NCBI GenBank assembly: GCA_032719365.1
Contig: CM064872.1
Span: forward strand, 58,828,891-58,892,890
Source: Prinsepia uniflora
Taxonomy: Eukaryota > Streptophyta > Magnoliopsida > Rosales > Rosaceae
Length of the DNA stretch: 64,000 bases
Direction of reading: 5' to 3'
Part shown: one piece after another, positions 35,646-47,606 of the stretch
Position numbering within the stretch: position 1 is the first letter of the stretch
How the letters are laid out: the number at the start of each line of letters is the position of its first letter
Position numbers and translations under genes: made by a program
The notes under the pieces: generated by a model
Seen by the model: the letters and a program-made list of their open reading frames with translations, nothing else
Told to the model about the DNA's origin: nothing
Database searches by the model: none

Positions 35646-38600
35646 TGTAACGACCCGTCCCGAATTCCGGGATTAGTTTAGTGATTAATCTTGATTAGTG
35701 AGGTTGAACGGTGGTTAGTAGGGCGGAATCGGATAAAATGTGCAAAATGACCGTTTTGCCCCTGGTCGTGGGCAAAATGTTGACTTTTTGTTCGGGCGGT
35801 CAAATGGACTTTGACCGATGACCGTGACGTAGTTTGGGACGTCACGAGTTCATAGACAGGTGGCACGTTCGATTCCGACATTCGTAGAGAAAGTTATGGT
35901 GTTCGGAAGTTGAGGGGTATTTTGGTAATTTGGCATACTAGGGGCCAAATGTTGACTTTTTGACCGGGAGGTCCGATGGACGAGGGCCAAGGACCGTTAC
36001 GTAGGTATCGTCGATACGAGTCCAACGACAGGCGGCATGCCGAAATCGGAGATCCGACGACGACGTTATGGTCAAGGAAACGAACTAACGAACCGAGGCC
36101 GGGATTAAAATAATAATATAATAGTGAATAGTGACCGTTGACCCTACACACCTGGATGAGTGACAAGTGTCACTCATCCCTTGAAATCAGAATCCATGTT
36201 TTTGGGGGAGACCTCATGATGATGTTTAATTAGTTTTTAATTAATTAATTAATCTTTTAATTTCCATTAATCTCCATATTTTCCTTAACCGTGTACAACC
36301 AAATCCAATACTCTCCCAACCAATTCCTCTTCCATTGCTGAACCTGAGAGTGTGATTTTGTGAGCGTTTTGAGTGTGATTTCAACTGGGTAAACACGAGA
36401 GAGTGGCAGTGAGGAGGAACTGAGAATTCGAAAGATTGAGTTTTGGGAGGGAAAATCAAATTGGACGAATTGGGCTGCGACGATCGAATTGAAGCTTGGA
36501 AACGTCTTACTGAGGTTGTGACGAGTCGATCCACGTCAAAAACGAGAAGGATTGATGCCGTTTTGGCTCTGATCGAGCTTGGTGACAGAGGAAGAAATCG
36601 AGGCTGAGTCGTGGAGTTTGGGGCTGTGATTGACTCAATTGTTGTGGGGAAATGATTTCTCATGATCCCACGATGCTTCTGGGATCATCAATTGAAGGAA
36701 AACGTTGGAGAATGGCAGAACTCCATTGTTGAACAGTGACGGTGCTCGAGTTTGAGTCGTGACGTTTGAGCACCGGTTTGATGCAATTGATGTGGGGGAA
36801 TTGTTCCTCATGGTCCATTGATGCTTCTGGAATCATCAATTGGATGAAACCTGCATCAATTGAGGGAGTTCCATGATTGCACAGTAACCGGGTGTTCTTC
36901 GTGGATCATCATCGAATCGTGGGAATCTGGGTAAGGATTTGTGTAATTAAGTTTACAGACTTGTAATTGGACTTAAAACGAAACTAATGGAATGATCAAT
37001 TGAAGGAATTAGGATCGAATTGACAGGATTGGAACCGGGTTGTGTCGCGGGTGAATTGGACCCGTTTACCAGACAAACGGGTTGGGCTGGTGACACTGTA
37101 GCAGGCGCGTGAGTTTCACGCGCAGCCACTCACGGCGGCGCGTGACGGCGCGTGGGCACGGATCTCGAGGTGAGGTCAACATGACTTCTGTCCTATTTAA
37201 TGTAACGGACATTTTGGAATTGGTTTCGTGTCGATCGGACACCGTCTCGATATTGTTCGGGATGTCCGAAGGTTTTAAATTAAGTTTAAAAATAAGTAAA
37301 AATTCGGGAAAATTACGGGACTTTGATAGGATGTTAATGATGAGGTTAGTGACCCTCTAATGTGATTTGGACAGGATTGGGAGTCCCGGTGATAGTGGTG
37401 TGGCCCGGGAGGGCCGGTGGCACGCGTATCGAGGCACACGGTTAAAACGGTCTGTGAGTGGACTTTGGTTTTATAAATTCTATGCATGCTTAAATGTTTT
37501 ATATGGATTATGGTTGTGATTGTGTGATGTTGATTTGGTTGTTGGTAAATTGTACGGTTTCACGTATTTCGAGGCGATTTACGTGCTTGCACGTAAATCG
37601 AGGTTTTCCGGTTTTACATGGATTTTCCATATTTATGACTTGGATATAATGTGATGAAATGGTTTTGAAATTGGAAATATGAACTCGGGCTTGAGGCCCA
37701 CTTGTTTTGGAAATTTTGGACTTGGAGTCCATTTGAGAATCGGGCCGGGGGCCCAGTTGGTTAATGAAATCGGGCCGGGGGCCCAGTTGGTATGAAATCG
37801 GGCTGAGACCCATTTGAGTTATGTTATCGGGCCAGGGGCCCAGTTGATTTACGAATTTGGGTCGTGGGCCCAGTGGGTTTATAAGTCGGGCTGCGGGCCC
37901 AGTTGGTTTACAAATCGGGCCGTGGGCCCAGTGGTTCATAAAACCGGGCATGAGGCCCAATTGGATTATAATGGTGATTTCGGGTCAGGGACCCTATATT
38001 TAATAATTGTGATTTTGGGTCAAGAACCCTAAATGGAATTATGTGGTTTTATGGAAATTTCGGGCAGGGCCCAATGGTAATAATGTGATAAAAGGATTTA
38101 ATAAAACTGTTTTTCCATATACCATCTGGATACAAGGATATATGATGGTCTCCTCCAGATGTCTGGGACACTGGGGAAGTCACGGTGCATTGCCTGCGAG
38201 GGGTCATTATACGGAGCAGCCGGACCGTATGATGACTCAGGAGCAGGATTGCTATGATTGACGTCAGGGACGTCAGACATCAGGGATGTCAGATATATGG
38301 ACCCGGAGAGACCCCGGGCAGCACGCGTAGCTTATGAAACCGTGAGATATGACGTCAGGGACGTCTAGCGTCTGGGACGCTAAGCATCTGGGATGCTGGT
38401 GATGGTAATGGTAAAATATGGATTAATGAATAAAATGGCTTATTGGTTGGATATGTGTTATGTGGTAAAAATGGATTATTGGTTATGAAATGGTATGTTG
38501 GGTCAGGGACCCTAAATGGTTTTGGATTTTTGAATTGATGTTCATCTATGGTCGTGGGTGGTGACCCACATGGTTTTAATATGTATGGTGGTGGTATTCC

Positions 38601-38991
38601 ACGGTTTTGGGCTGAGTTCCCACACTTGGTTTTTGGTTAACGGTTTTCGGGCTAAGGCCCTAATGGCTCGGTTGAGCAAACGTTTTGGTTACTGGTTTTT
38701 GGTGGCATGCATACGTTTTTATTGGAGGGCATAAATGTCTTATAAATGTATTTGGTAAACTTATTGGTTTTTGTCCACTCACAGCTTTTGGTTTTAATGC
38801 CCTTCAGGTTGATTACGGATGCGATTGCAGCAGAGACTGGGACATTGCACACCTCCTCCATCGGTCCTTGCGCACTCTGGATGGCCCGTTTGGGCAGTAG
38901 CTCTTGGTTATCCCTTGTCTGACACCCCTTGTTGGACGGGAGCAGGGCACATTCCACGGTAATCCCGGGGGGATTGGGATGGGTCCTGTCA
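35646..38991 (+). mobile_element. Solo LTR, perfect target duplication CATCA
   Basis: 3346 bp, TGTAACGACCCGTCCC to GGGTCCTGTCA. CATCA lies at 35641-35645 and 38992-38996. It inserted in the linker between LINE ORF1 and ORF2. It contains the palindrome GCGCGTGAGTTTCACGCGC (37105-37123), about eight GGGCC...GGCCC-type hairpin words (37686-37965) and five 15-bp covarying hairpins (38260-38397). Confidence 0.95.
38260..38397 (+). repeat. Five covarying 15-bp hairpins in two runs
   Basis: GACGTC-AGG-GACGTC (38260-38274), GACATC-AGG-GATGTC (38276-38290), GACGTC-AGG-GACGTC (38351-38365), AGCGTC-TGG-GACGCT (38367-38381) and AGCATC-TGG-GATGCT (38383-38397). All arms are perfect 6-bp complements around a 3-base centre ending GG. 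Within each run the hairpins start exactly 16 bp apart. A change in one arm is matched in the other. Confidence 0.9.
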
Positions 38992-40045
38992 CATCATATC
39001 TTCCCCATTACCGTGGGAGGCCAAATCTGGAACCTCAGTATGAAAATGATCTGCCGCCCTCAAGTTAGCAGGGTCGTCCTCCCCATGTCGTCCTCCCCAT
39101 GTCCAGCTACAGCCCACTCCATAGTAACTCACTAACATGTTATTTCATAATTTATTCCTAACGAGACAACCCATTCTCCTTGATATGTCTTATGTTTGGC
39201 GATTGACGTCCAAAAAAACCGCCAAAATCCCCCACCATAGTCCCGGTATCTGGAACTAACACAAGTTGCTCACTCCCTTTTCCTTTCTCCCCAGCACATT
39301 GACTACCCACCACCTTTTTTTTTGGTGTAGTTCCTACAACAAATCGAATACTCCGCTGACTCAGCATATCACTATTAGTCTGCTGGCTCATCGGTTGCAT
39401 AATCACCACGAAACTTGGTTTTTGAAAATTTTCAATTTCAGCCAAGGTTTTCTGTGTCCGCCCCATCTTCTTCTTAGCCTCCACAGGATTGCAACTTGTA
39501 CCTAAGCTCTCCTTCCCTTCACCCTTCTTACCTTAACTCCCTAGTTTCCTAAACTCCTCCACTTTACCAAAACACATTGTTCTCTAACCCTACTATTGTA
39601 GCACCCTTTTCAGCAACCTTGTCACTCAATTGATTTTCCAAAACATTGAACCGAGAACCCCCAACCATATTACCACGATTGCCCCCCCCCCCCCCACCCC
39701 CACCCCAAAAAAAAAAAAGTTTCCATGTCCCTTATTCTCCTTAGTCTTCATCTCAAGTCTTTGACTCCGCCTTTCCGGGACAATATTCCACGCCCCAAAA
39801 CCCATGCCAACTTGGTCATCAATGCTTGTTGGCTTGGGAAAATAGAAAATAGTCACCGTCTCCACATTCTGCAGGGTGTTTGGCACCACAGAAGGCATGC
39901 CCTTCACTTCTCCACCCCTACCATCATCATCCATGTCACTTATCCTAACCGACTGATGAACGTAGTGATCCTTATAGTACCCCACACCCAAGACAAATAT
40001 CTGGCAAATTTTAAAAGGACGAGATTTTAGTTTCTTCACCCATTA

Positions 40046-41223
40046 CTCACTAGTCTCTAATCACGCTTATCAGAGTTTTAATTTTTTATTATTTTTTTAA
40101 TTAGGAAGAGTTTCATCGAAGATTAACTATAGCAAGGGAAAAAATAACAAGTATACTTGTACTTACAAGGACTATAAATATTTTGAAAATCAAGAGATTT
40201 TACACTTTTTTTTAATGGGCAGGGTTGCATTTGATCGTCAAAAGGTAAGTTCTAACTGTGTTTGAACGCTGAGAATAGAGTTTTGAATTCTAAATAGTGG
40301 ATCAATAGAACATGAGAAAAAAATAACTTTTGTTGGCACCTTTCCGATCTACCAACCACCGACTGAACGGTGGACTGTTGGTTGGCACCCATCCATCCAT
40401 ACGCACCTCAGTACACAACACCATCCTACCAAACAAGCTAGCCTTGGTTAGCAGCCTCTACCAAGCTGCCTCCTTTAATTGCCTAAAATCAACAACTTAA
40501 GCTAGAACTTGTTTTAGTAACGTCTACACTTTCTTATTTTGACTATTTCAATGTGTGCATGTTAGTTTTTTTCTATTATAACAATTGTGAGAGGGAAACT
40601 ATATAATTAGCTACAACTTCGTTATTTACAAGAATTAAACTTATAGTTACCTAAAAAAAGTAACATAATTAGATTGTGTTACTATTCACATCGCCATATT
40701 TCATTATCAATTTAACCCAAAATTTAGATTTTCATTGAACACAATGTTAGATTTAAACAAAGTAAAAAGTTGTTTAATCCTAAAATGGACCAACGAGCTA
40801 TAACCTTAATTGATGTTGGAATGGCTTTTTCTCATATACTAGAGAGACTTGCGAGATAATAAAAATACCGCTTCATGTCGATGGGATGCCAGTCGAGCAG
40901 ATTCCAATGCCTTAGTTAATAAGTAAGTATGGTGGTCTGTCGTGAATTCAACATCATAGAGACAAGAGGAATAGTCACCTTATAAGAAGGTCCCTTTTGT
41001 ATTTATAGTGATAATGAACATAGTGGTTGAAAACCCTAAAAGTTTGAAATTCAAGTTACTTTCTAATATGTGGACACATATTCCAAGAATTCGGGATGTT
41101 TAGAGAATAGCAATGGACTCCCTTTCATGAATTGTGTTTGTATTTTTGTAACACCAATAGAAGTTCCGTTTCAATCTTGATCGCCAAACATAAAGTTAGA
41201 TATCTAGTAATTTCTCACATATA
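40046..41223. other. AT-rich intergenic sequence
   Basis: No gene, RNA or mobile element is recognisable here. It lies between the LINE 5' end and the MULE target duplication. Short poly(A)/poly(T) stretches occur near 40080 and 40200. Confidence 0.5.
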
Positions 41224-41577
41224 AAAATAAAAAGTTTATTACTTAAAATGCACACAAAACAAGCCGATTATTCTCAAAATGCACCAGGCACCGAATTTTG
41301 ACTCAAAATGCTCCAAGAACAGTGGCAAAGTCGAAAATGTTGCACCAACTAACTAACTTCGTTTTAACGTCCATGAGAAGTGAGGGTATCTTTGTCCAAA
41401 TTGTTATACGTGGATGCAAGGTGGCATTTGTGGGACCTGATTATGGTGGACGTGTAAACTTAGGTAGACATGTCAACGTGTAGAGGTTTTCAATCAAATT
41501 TGGGCAAATTGCTACGCTATAATTTGTAAGAAATAGGGGGAAAGAGGTTGAAGACGGATGCAAACTCGAGCAAGACT

Positions 41578-42190
41578 TTAAGGGTTTTCAACCGGAGTTG
41601 TAGGCGATCTCGAATAAGTAGTTGATTTCACTAGGATTGAGTGAAAAGACAAACCCGAGAAACACTGAGTGAATTCAAAAGTTGAGATAACGAACGCGAA
41701 CTTTCGTGGGGTTGCAAGGGTTATCAATCGAAGTTGTAGGCAAGCTCAAAAAGGTTTTCAATCGAGGTTGCCAGTAGCTCGACGACCCGATGGTGTCTAA
41801 CCTTATTATGGTAAATTTTCTAACCGATTTTTGGGAAGATGGTTTTGTAAATGACTTTACTTGTTGAATGTGGTTGATAAAGATATAGTTTTGGTAAATT
41901 CGAGATAATTGAGTCTTTGTTTATTGATTTTTGGTTGATATAGAGATAGTGTTGGTAAATTCAAGATAGTTGATGCTTTATTTTTTTTCCAAGATAGATG
42001 ATGCATTATTGACTGATTTGTGGTTGATATAGAGATAGTGTTTGGTTCTTTATAGTATTGAAGTGAATGGGTGTGGGGTTAGAATATTATTTGCATTTAT
42101 CTTATAGTATGTAGGGTTGTTAAAAGGCGTAAGACCTTGTCAGTTTAAAGGCATAAAGCCTTGTCGGTTTAAAGGCATAAGGCATAAGGC
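41578..42190 (+). repeat. Subterminal tandem repeats of the MULE
   Basis: GGGTTTTCAACCGGAGTTG-like words recur at about 41581, 41717 and 41751. GGTTGATATAGAGATAGTG and flanking sequence recur three times at about 41877-42045. AGGCATAAGGC-like words cluster at 42120-42190. Subterminal repeats are common in MULEs. No coding potential is seen. Confidence 0.6.
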
Positions 42191-42489
42191 AGTGGAGGGA
42201 TTTGAATTGAAATGCTTAGTAGGCATGAGGCAATGGTGGGGTGTGTTGACTGGTCTATGTATTGGTTATGTGGTTGAGGTGTTTATGGCTATCATTGTTT
42301 AGGGTTTAGTGTATTATGGCTATTATTGTTTAGGGTTTAGTGTAATATGTTTATCATTGTTTACTTCTTCTTATAATGGGCTATCGTTGTAATGTGTTTA
42401 TAATGTTTACAGATTGGTTATGTGGTTTAGGTGGAATGGTATAATTTACATTGGGTTACATCATGGGGAAAACATCTTAAATAAAACAG

Positions 42490-44215
42490 GACATTGGACA
42501 TATGACAGCAGGTCATTGACATGGTATGATTGGTGCTCGTGGGATTACATGTAGTTGATTGCCTTACATGCTCTAGTGAAGGACAACCACTATGCTGCTG
42601 GGAAGGTCGAAACCAAGGTAGAATTCTACTTTAAAGATAGAAGACAGATTTTTTAAATTGGGACGGATTACCAACTGTTGGATTTGGTTGGAAGGTCAGC
42701 AAAGTCGAAAGAAAAATCACTTCATGTATACTGTAGACATGGTGTGGATGGTGAGGTTAATGAAAAGGTGCCTTTTTCTATTGAGTGTGGGTCTAGTAGT
42801 TGGGAAAGAGAACCAGGTTATGAAGAACTGGTTTATGAAGAATCGATTGAAGAAGAACCGGTTCATGAAGAACCAATTGAGGAATAACAGGTTCATGAAG
42901 AATCGATTGAGGTAGAACCAGTTCATAAAGAACGAGAACCGATTGAGGATGAACTGGTTCATGAAGAGCTAGTTCATAAAGAACCGAATCATCAAGAACT
43001 GGTTATTGGAGACAATAAAGAGGCTCATAAAGAAACAATGACAAGGCAGTCATGAAGGAAAGGAAAAGCCAAACTTATTGTTGAGGATTCTTCAAGTAGT
43101 GGCAATGAAGATGATAGTAGTGATGAAACATTTGTTGCAGACTTTGATGAGGAAGCTTTTGGTCAGGATTATGAGGAACCTATAGTGGTTAGTGATGATG
43201 TGTTGTTTGGGGCTTTTGGTGCATACCTGGACGATGCCACAAGGCCACAATTAGATGAAGAGGACAATGTCCCTCTTTCACCTAGGATTGACAGTTTCGC
43301 TGATCTTAGTGATAAAGAAGAGGATGGGAATATACCTAAGAAGAGGAGTAAAAAGAAACTTGTGCCTAGGTCTAGGGATTATATGCTTGTTTTGTTCATG
43401 TGGATTATATGCTATGTTTTGGGTACTTGTGGAATGTATGCTATGCTTGGAATGTGGACATATATGCATGGTTTTGCGAATTTGGACATATATGCTTAGT
43501 TTTGAAATATGAAATGTCTGCACACAACAAGTGGACCATAAGAAGGAAACCAAGTTCAAGCATAAGCAAGAACAGAGGAAAGAGAGAGAAGCTGCCAAAG
43601 CAGCAAAGGCGGATGAGAAGGTAGACATTCTACTTGTATGCTTGCTGAATATGGATTGTATGCTTATTGTGTTCCTGTGGATTATATGCTATGTTTTGGG
43701 TACTTGTGGATTGTATGCTATGCTTGGAATGTGGACATATACACATGGTTTTGTGAATTTGGACAGATATGCTTAATTTTGAAATATGAAATGTATGCTG
43801 AATTTGGTGCTGAATTAGGTGCTGAATTAGATCTTGAATTAGCTGCTATTGTGAATTGGATATGCAATTGTTTTGTGACATGGGTGCTGAATTGCATTGT
43901 TTTGTGAATTGGCAGATATGCAATTGTTTTGTGACATGGATGCTGAATTGGATTGTTTTCTTGGTTTTTGATTAGGTGTAGAAAGGGAAGGGAATAGTTT
44001 ATGTTCCAAATGATGCAGTTGAGCCATCCAAACAACCAACTCCACATGCCAAAACTGCCTCATCCCACCAACCACCTCCACCTTTCAAGACTGTCTCCCT
44101 CCAACAACCAACTCCACCTCTCACAATTAACTCCTCCCAACAACCAACTCCACCTCTCACAACTGACTCCTCCCAACAACCAACTCCACCTCCCACAACT
44201 GACTCCTCATAGTAA
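42490..44215 (+). pseudogene. MuDR-like N-terminal protein remnant with acidic and proline-rich parts
   Basis: Broken frames give ALVKDNHYAAGKVETKVEFY (about 42570-42630), DLVGRSAKSKEKSLHVYCRH (about 42680), then a repetitive acidic stretch built from EEPVHEEPIEE-type units (42820-43010), EDSSSSGNEDDSSDETFVAD (about 43085) and a basic end KKRSKKKLVPRSRDY near 43380. A short Lys/Glu-rich exon (KFKHKQEQRKEREAAKAAKA, about 43550-43610) lies between two copies of a roughly 140-bp intron-like sequence (43384-43520 and 43666-43800). A Pro-rich part has three QQPTPPLTTDSS-like repeats (44095-44210). In-frame stops occur at about 42885 and 43054. The layout resembles the N-terminal half of MuDR-family proteins without the catalytic half. 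A possible 3' exon and UTR lie at 47237-47606. Confidence 0.45.
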
Positions 44216-44314
44216 CCTCCATGACCTCATTAAGTTCCTCTTCCACAACCCCAACCAAAAAACTGAGACTGAAAATGCCAACACAGAGACTTAGGTCTCC
44301 TAAGCTATAGCCAA

Positions 44315-47236
44315 TGACAGGGCCCATCCCTAATCCCCCAGGATTAGGGAATAAACCCTGCTCCCGTCTGACTTACGCATGACACGAATGCCAGACTGAC
44401 GTCTAACCTCCATGTGACACGTAAGTCGGACCAGGGATTCTCGAATCCAGCCATCGGAAAAGGTAACCGGACTTCCCAGAGTGTACCGAACTACTGTGGA
44501 TCGCGGGTGTGCTGTCTCTGTCTCTCTCGACTAATAGCCCGCACCGCAACAACCTGGAGAGTATCGAAAACACAAAAAGACTGTAAGTGGACAAAAATAA
44601 AGAATAAGTTTAAAAACAGTTAACAGAAAACACAATTACATTTATACCTCCGTTTCAAAAACCAATCCATGCATATCCAAGGTATATCATAAAACCATGT
44701 ACGAAAACCAAACACTGATTCCTTTTCCTCAAATCCCGGGCCTCAGCCCAAAACCATCGAAAACCATTTATTGAAAAGCATACCACATTTCCGTTCATCG
44801 AACCTGCTGGATCTATCCGAGTCTTTAAACTCCTGAGTCTTTAAACTCAATCCAGGCCTCAATATAATCCGAGTCTTTAAACTCCCGAGTCTTTAAAATC
44901 AACAGGCCTACATGGGAAATATCAATATATCCGAGTCTTTAAACTCCCGAGTCTTTAAACTCAATCCGGGTCTTTAAACCCAATCTGGGCCCGTCCCCCA
45001 TCAAACATAATCCGGGTCTTTAAACCCAATAACCAGATCCAGCAAATCCAATCCAAAACCGTTTGAAAACCTTTTTCCATTTTCGAATCCGAATCTCATC
45101 AGGATCCCGAATCCAAACCCAGAACTCATATCCATCTCCTTTCCAGATCCGAGTCCGCAACCATCATTCCGTAAGCCGGTATCCGGAATAACCATTCCTA
45201 ACTCAAACCCGGAATCCATTTCAAGTCTCAAATCGAATCCCGAATCGTCATCCGGAAATCCGATTCCAAAACCCGAAATCACATTTCTCAAAACCACCTT
45301 TCTGAACTGGGCCTCTAAGCCCGAAAACACTTTCCACTTTCCTTTTACTTTCTTTGAAATCAAATCGTATTTCAAATCCCGAAATCAAATCATTAAAACC
45401 AGGTTCAAATCACAATATTCAAAACTTATCGTAAAACGTGAATTTCCGTAATTTCCTCGAAAAACGTGTAAAAACCATAAACCATCACAATCATAAATCA
45501 AATCATAGAATCAAGTATAGAAAACATATAAAAACATATATGCATGCATCAAGAGTTAGAAAGCAAAGTCCACTCACAGACCATTCCGACGTCGCCTCGA
45601 TACGCGCGCACTTACGTTGTCCCCGGCCATTCCGCTACCCTCAGTTTTCCCGAACATGTCTAAAGCCCAGAACGAGGTTACTAACGACTTCACAAATGTC
45701 TTACTCAAGTCCCATAATTTTCCCGAACTTCTAAGCGTACTTTAAATGGAACCATAAACCTTCGATCTCGTAGAACTAATCCGAAACAACGTCCGATCGT
45801 CCCGAAACTAGTCCCAAAAGATTCGTTACAACGATTAGACTAAAAACCTAATTGACGACTTCCCCGAAAACCTCCCCACGCGCCCTCACGCGCCGCCCAA
45901 AGGGGCTGCGTGTGGGCTTCACGCCCCTGCACACAAGGTCATCTTCAACCTCTGGCCAGCCGGTTCAACTGAACCGAACCGGCGTGACCGGTTCTCCCTC
46001 AATTCCTACTCAATTTCAGTCCTTTCAATCCCATTAGTTTCGTCCCCTTCCTAGCAACCATTCCCCCTAATCAAAGCACAACACCACGACCTCTAACCTA
46101 CCTCCCAAGCTCAACACAGCAACCCCGTTTGAATCCCCTGTTTCAGTTCTCAGCCCACCGTGCAATCCCCCGTCACGGTTTCGAACCCTAGAGGCTCCTA
46201 GGGACCTACTGAACTCATTAGAACTCACCAGATACCTCGACTCAGCCCCAAACCTCACGACTTCCAATTTGAAATTGAACGGCAAAACAAAGCATATAAA
46301 CGGATTGGAGAAATTACCTGTGCTCAGGTCGCCACCGTGAGCTCCGCCGTGCCTACTCGACTCCCCTCAGGCCTCTCAACACCACCACGGGTTCAATTTG
46401 ATGGTTTGGTCACTGGAAGTGCACAACCGTGCACGGTGGTCCTCTGTCCTGTTCTTCCTGGTTTTCCTCGCGGTCCCTAAGTCCCTCACACTCTCACCAC
46501 CTCCCCAGATCACTCACCAGCCTCTCACTTAGTCTTTACCCACTCACCCGATCACAAGAACACACAAACACACACTAAAACCCGATCAATTCCTCCCTCA
46601 ATCTCACTCTTTATTTTTCCTCTTCGAACAAACACGATACACACACATATAATTGCATCGTGCACCTTAGAATCCACTACACACACCCCACGTGTCCACA
46701 ATCCCATGGTCCCATCTCAAAATATCCAATCACACACTGCACACTTGTCCTCATCTCCTTTGCACAAATCCCAAGGCACCAAAAAGACCAAAATGCCCCT
46801 GTGAGTCAAAATTACCATTTTTCCCTCCAACTTCCTAGACCCATAACTTAACTGTCCGACGTCCGATGACAGCGTGCCGCCTGTCGTTGTACTCAAAACG
46901 TCGAGACCTATCTAACGGTCTTCGGTCTACGTGAAAATTAGGAGTTCAGCAAAAAGTCAACATTTTCTCTTTATTTAACCAAAATTACGGTAACGCCCTT
47001 AACCTTCCGAACACCATAACTTTTTCTCCGATTGTCCAAATCGAACGTGACACCTGTCTACGGACTCGTGACGTCCCAAACTACGTCACAGTCATCGGTC
47101 AATGCCCAATTGACAGTCCGAACTAAAAGTCAACAATTTGCCCAACTTCCACAAATCTCCAACTAACCACCAATTAACTCAACTAATCCGTCACTAATCA
47201 CTTCGCTAATCCCGACTCCCGAGACGGGTCGTTACA
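44315..47236 (-). mobile_element. Solo LTR, minus strand, perfect target duplication GCCAA
   Basis: 2922 bp. The minus-strand start TGTAACGACCCGTCTCGGG is at 47236 and the end CCCTGTCA at 44315. GCCAA lies at 44310-44314 and 47237-47241. It is the same subfamily as 20524-23383, including the GAGTCTTTAAACTC arrays (about 44815-45020). Confidence 0.95.
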
Positions 47237-47606
47237 GCCAAAGCCAAAACTGCAGGCACATCCAAAGTCAAGTAAGAAGGATTAGCAGAAAAGGGCAAAG
47301 GAATTGTTGCCCGAGTGGAACTATTACTAGAATCGTAGTAGTTAGGCTAATCTTTTTTGTTGTCTAATGTTAGCATTTGGAAACTTTGGTCCCTTACATA
47401 GCTTTTGTAGTTTGGAAAGCCTAATTTTAGTGTAATGGAGACTTTTTAAGTCTAATGCCTCCATTTTTAACTCATTGGAGGTTGATGGTTGTAGGTTTTG
47501 AAATGGTGTTTTTGAGACACAAACAATGCATCATTTTGTAATGAGCTTTTTGTAATGGTCCAAAGGTGAAATAGGATTTATGCTCACTTTATTTTCAAAG
47601 TGTTAT
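47237..47606 (+). other. MULE segment between two solo LTRs
   Basis: It continues the MULE gene region after 44314. A short frame reads AKAKTAGTSKVK, a stop, and then GIVARVELLLES ending in two TAG codons near 47341. The rest is AT-rich and looks like a 3' untranslated region. It continues after the next LTR at 50566 with two copies of a roughly 50-bp TTTATGCTTCCTTTAAGGC-type repeat (50571-50665). Confidence 0.4.

Larger units (their letters stand above)
35270..40045 (-). pseudogene. 3'-truncated LINE (L1-like): ORF1 and start of ORF2
   Basis: Minus strand, interrupted by a solo LTR (35646-38991). ORF1 runs from about 40045. It includes a basic-acidic stretch and SRFNVLENQLSDKVAEKGAT (about 39655-39596), the usual C-terminal region of plant LINE ORF1, and continues through EAKKKMGRTQKTLAEIENFQ (39484) to about 39158. 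ORF2 begins ATG at 35593 (MNIMCWNVR). A one-base loss shifts the frame, then GAGRKTLLSVHDVS, KSLGFPQFSRVDVIGFSGGI and WVMWNDNPVKMD follow; this is the N-terminal endonuclease region. The sequence stops near 35270, without RT or a poly(A) tail. That is unusual, since LINE copies normally lose their 5' end, so a later deletion is likely. Confidence 0.7.

Noticed and set aside
36241..36663. 140-codon minus-strand frame
   Set aside because: Inside a solo LTR, with no domain and not kept in related LTR copies.
37508..37960. 150-codon minus-strand frame rich in GPRP-like words
   Set aside because: It is produced by the GGGCC/GGCCC hairpin repeats of a solo LTR.
39679..39720. Poly(C)/poly(A) run as a feature
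   Set aside because: Simple low-complexity sequence within LINE ORF1, possibly a sequencing or slippage effect.
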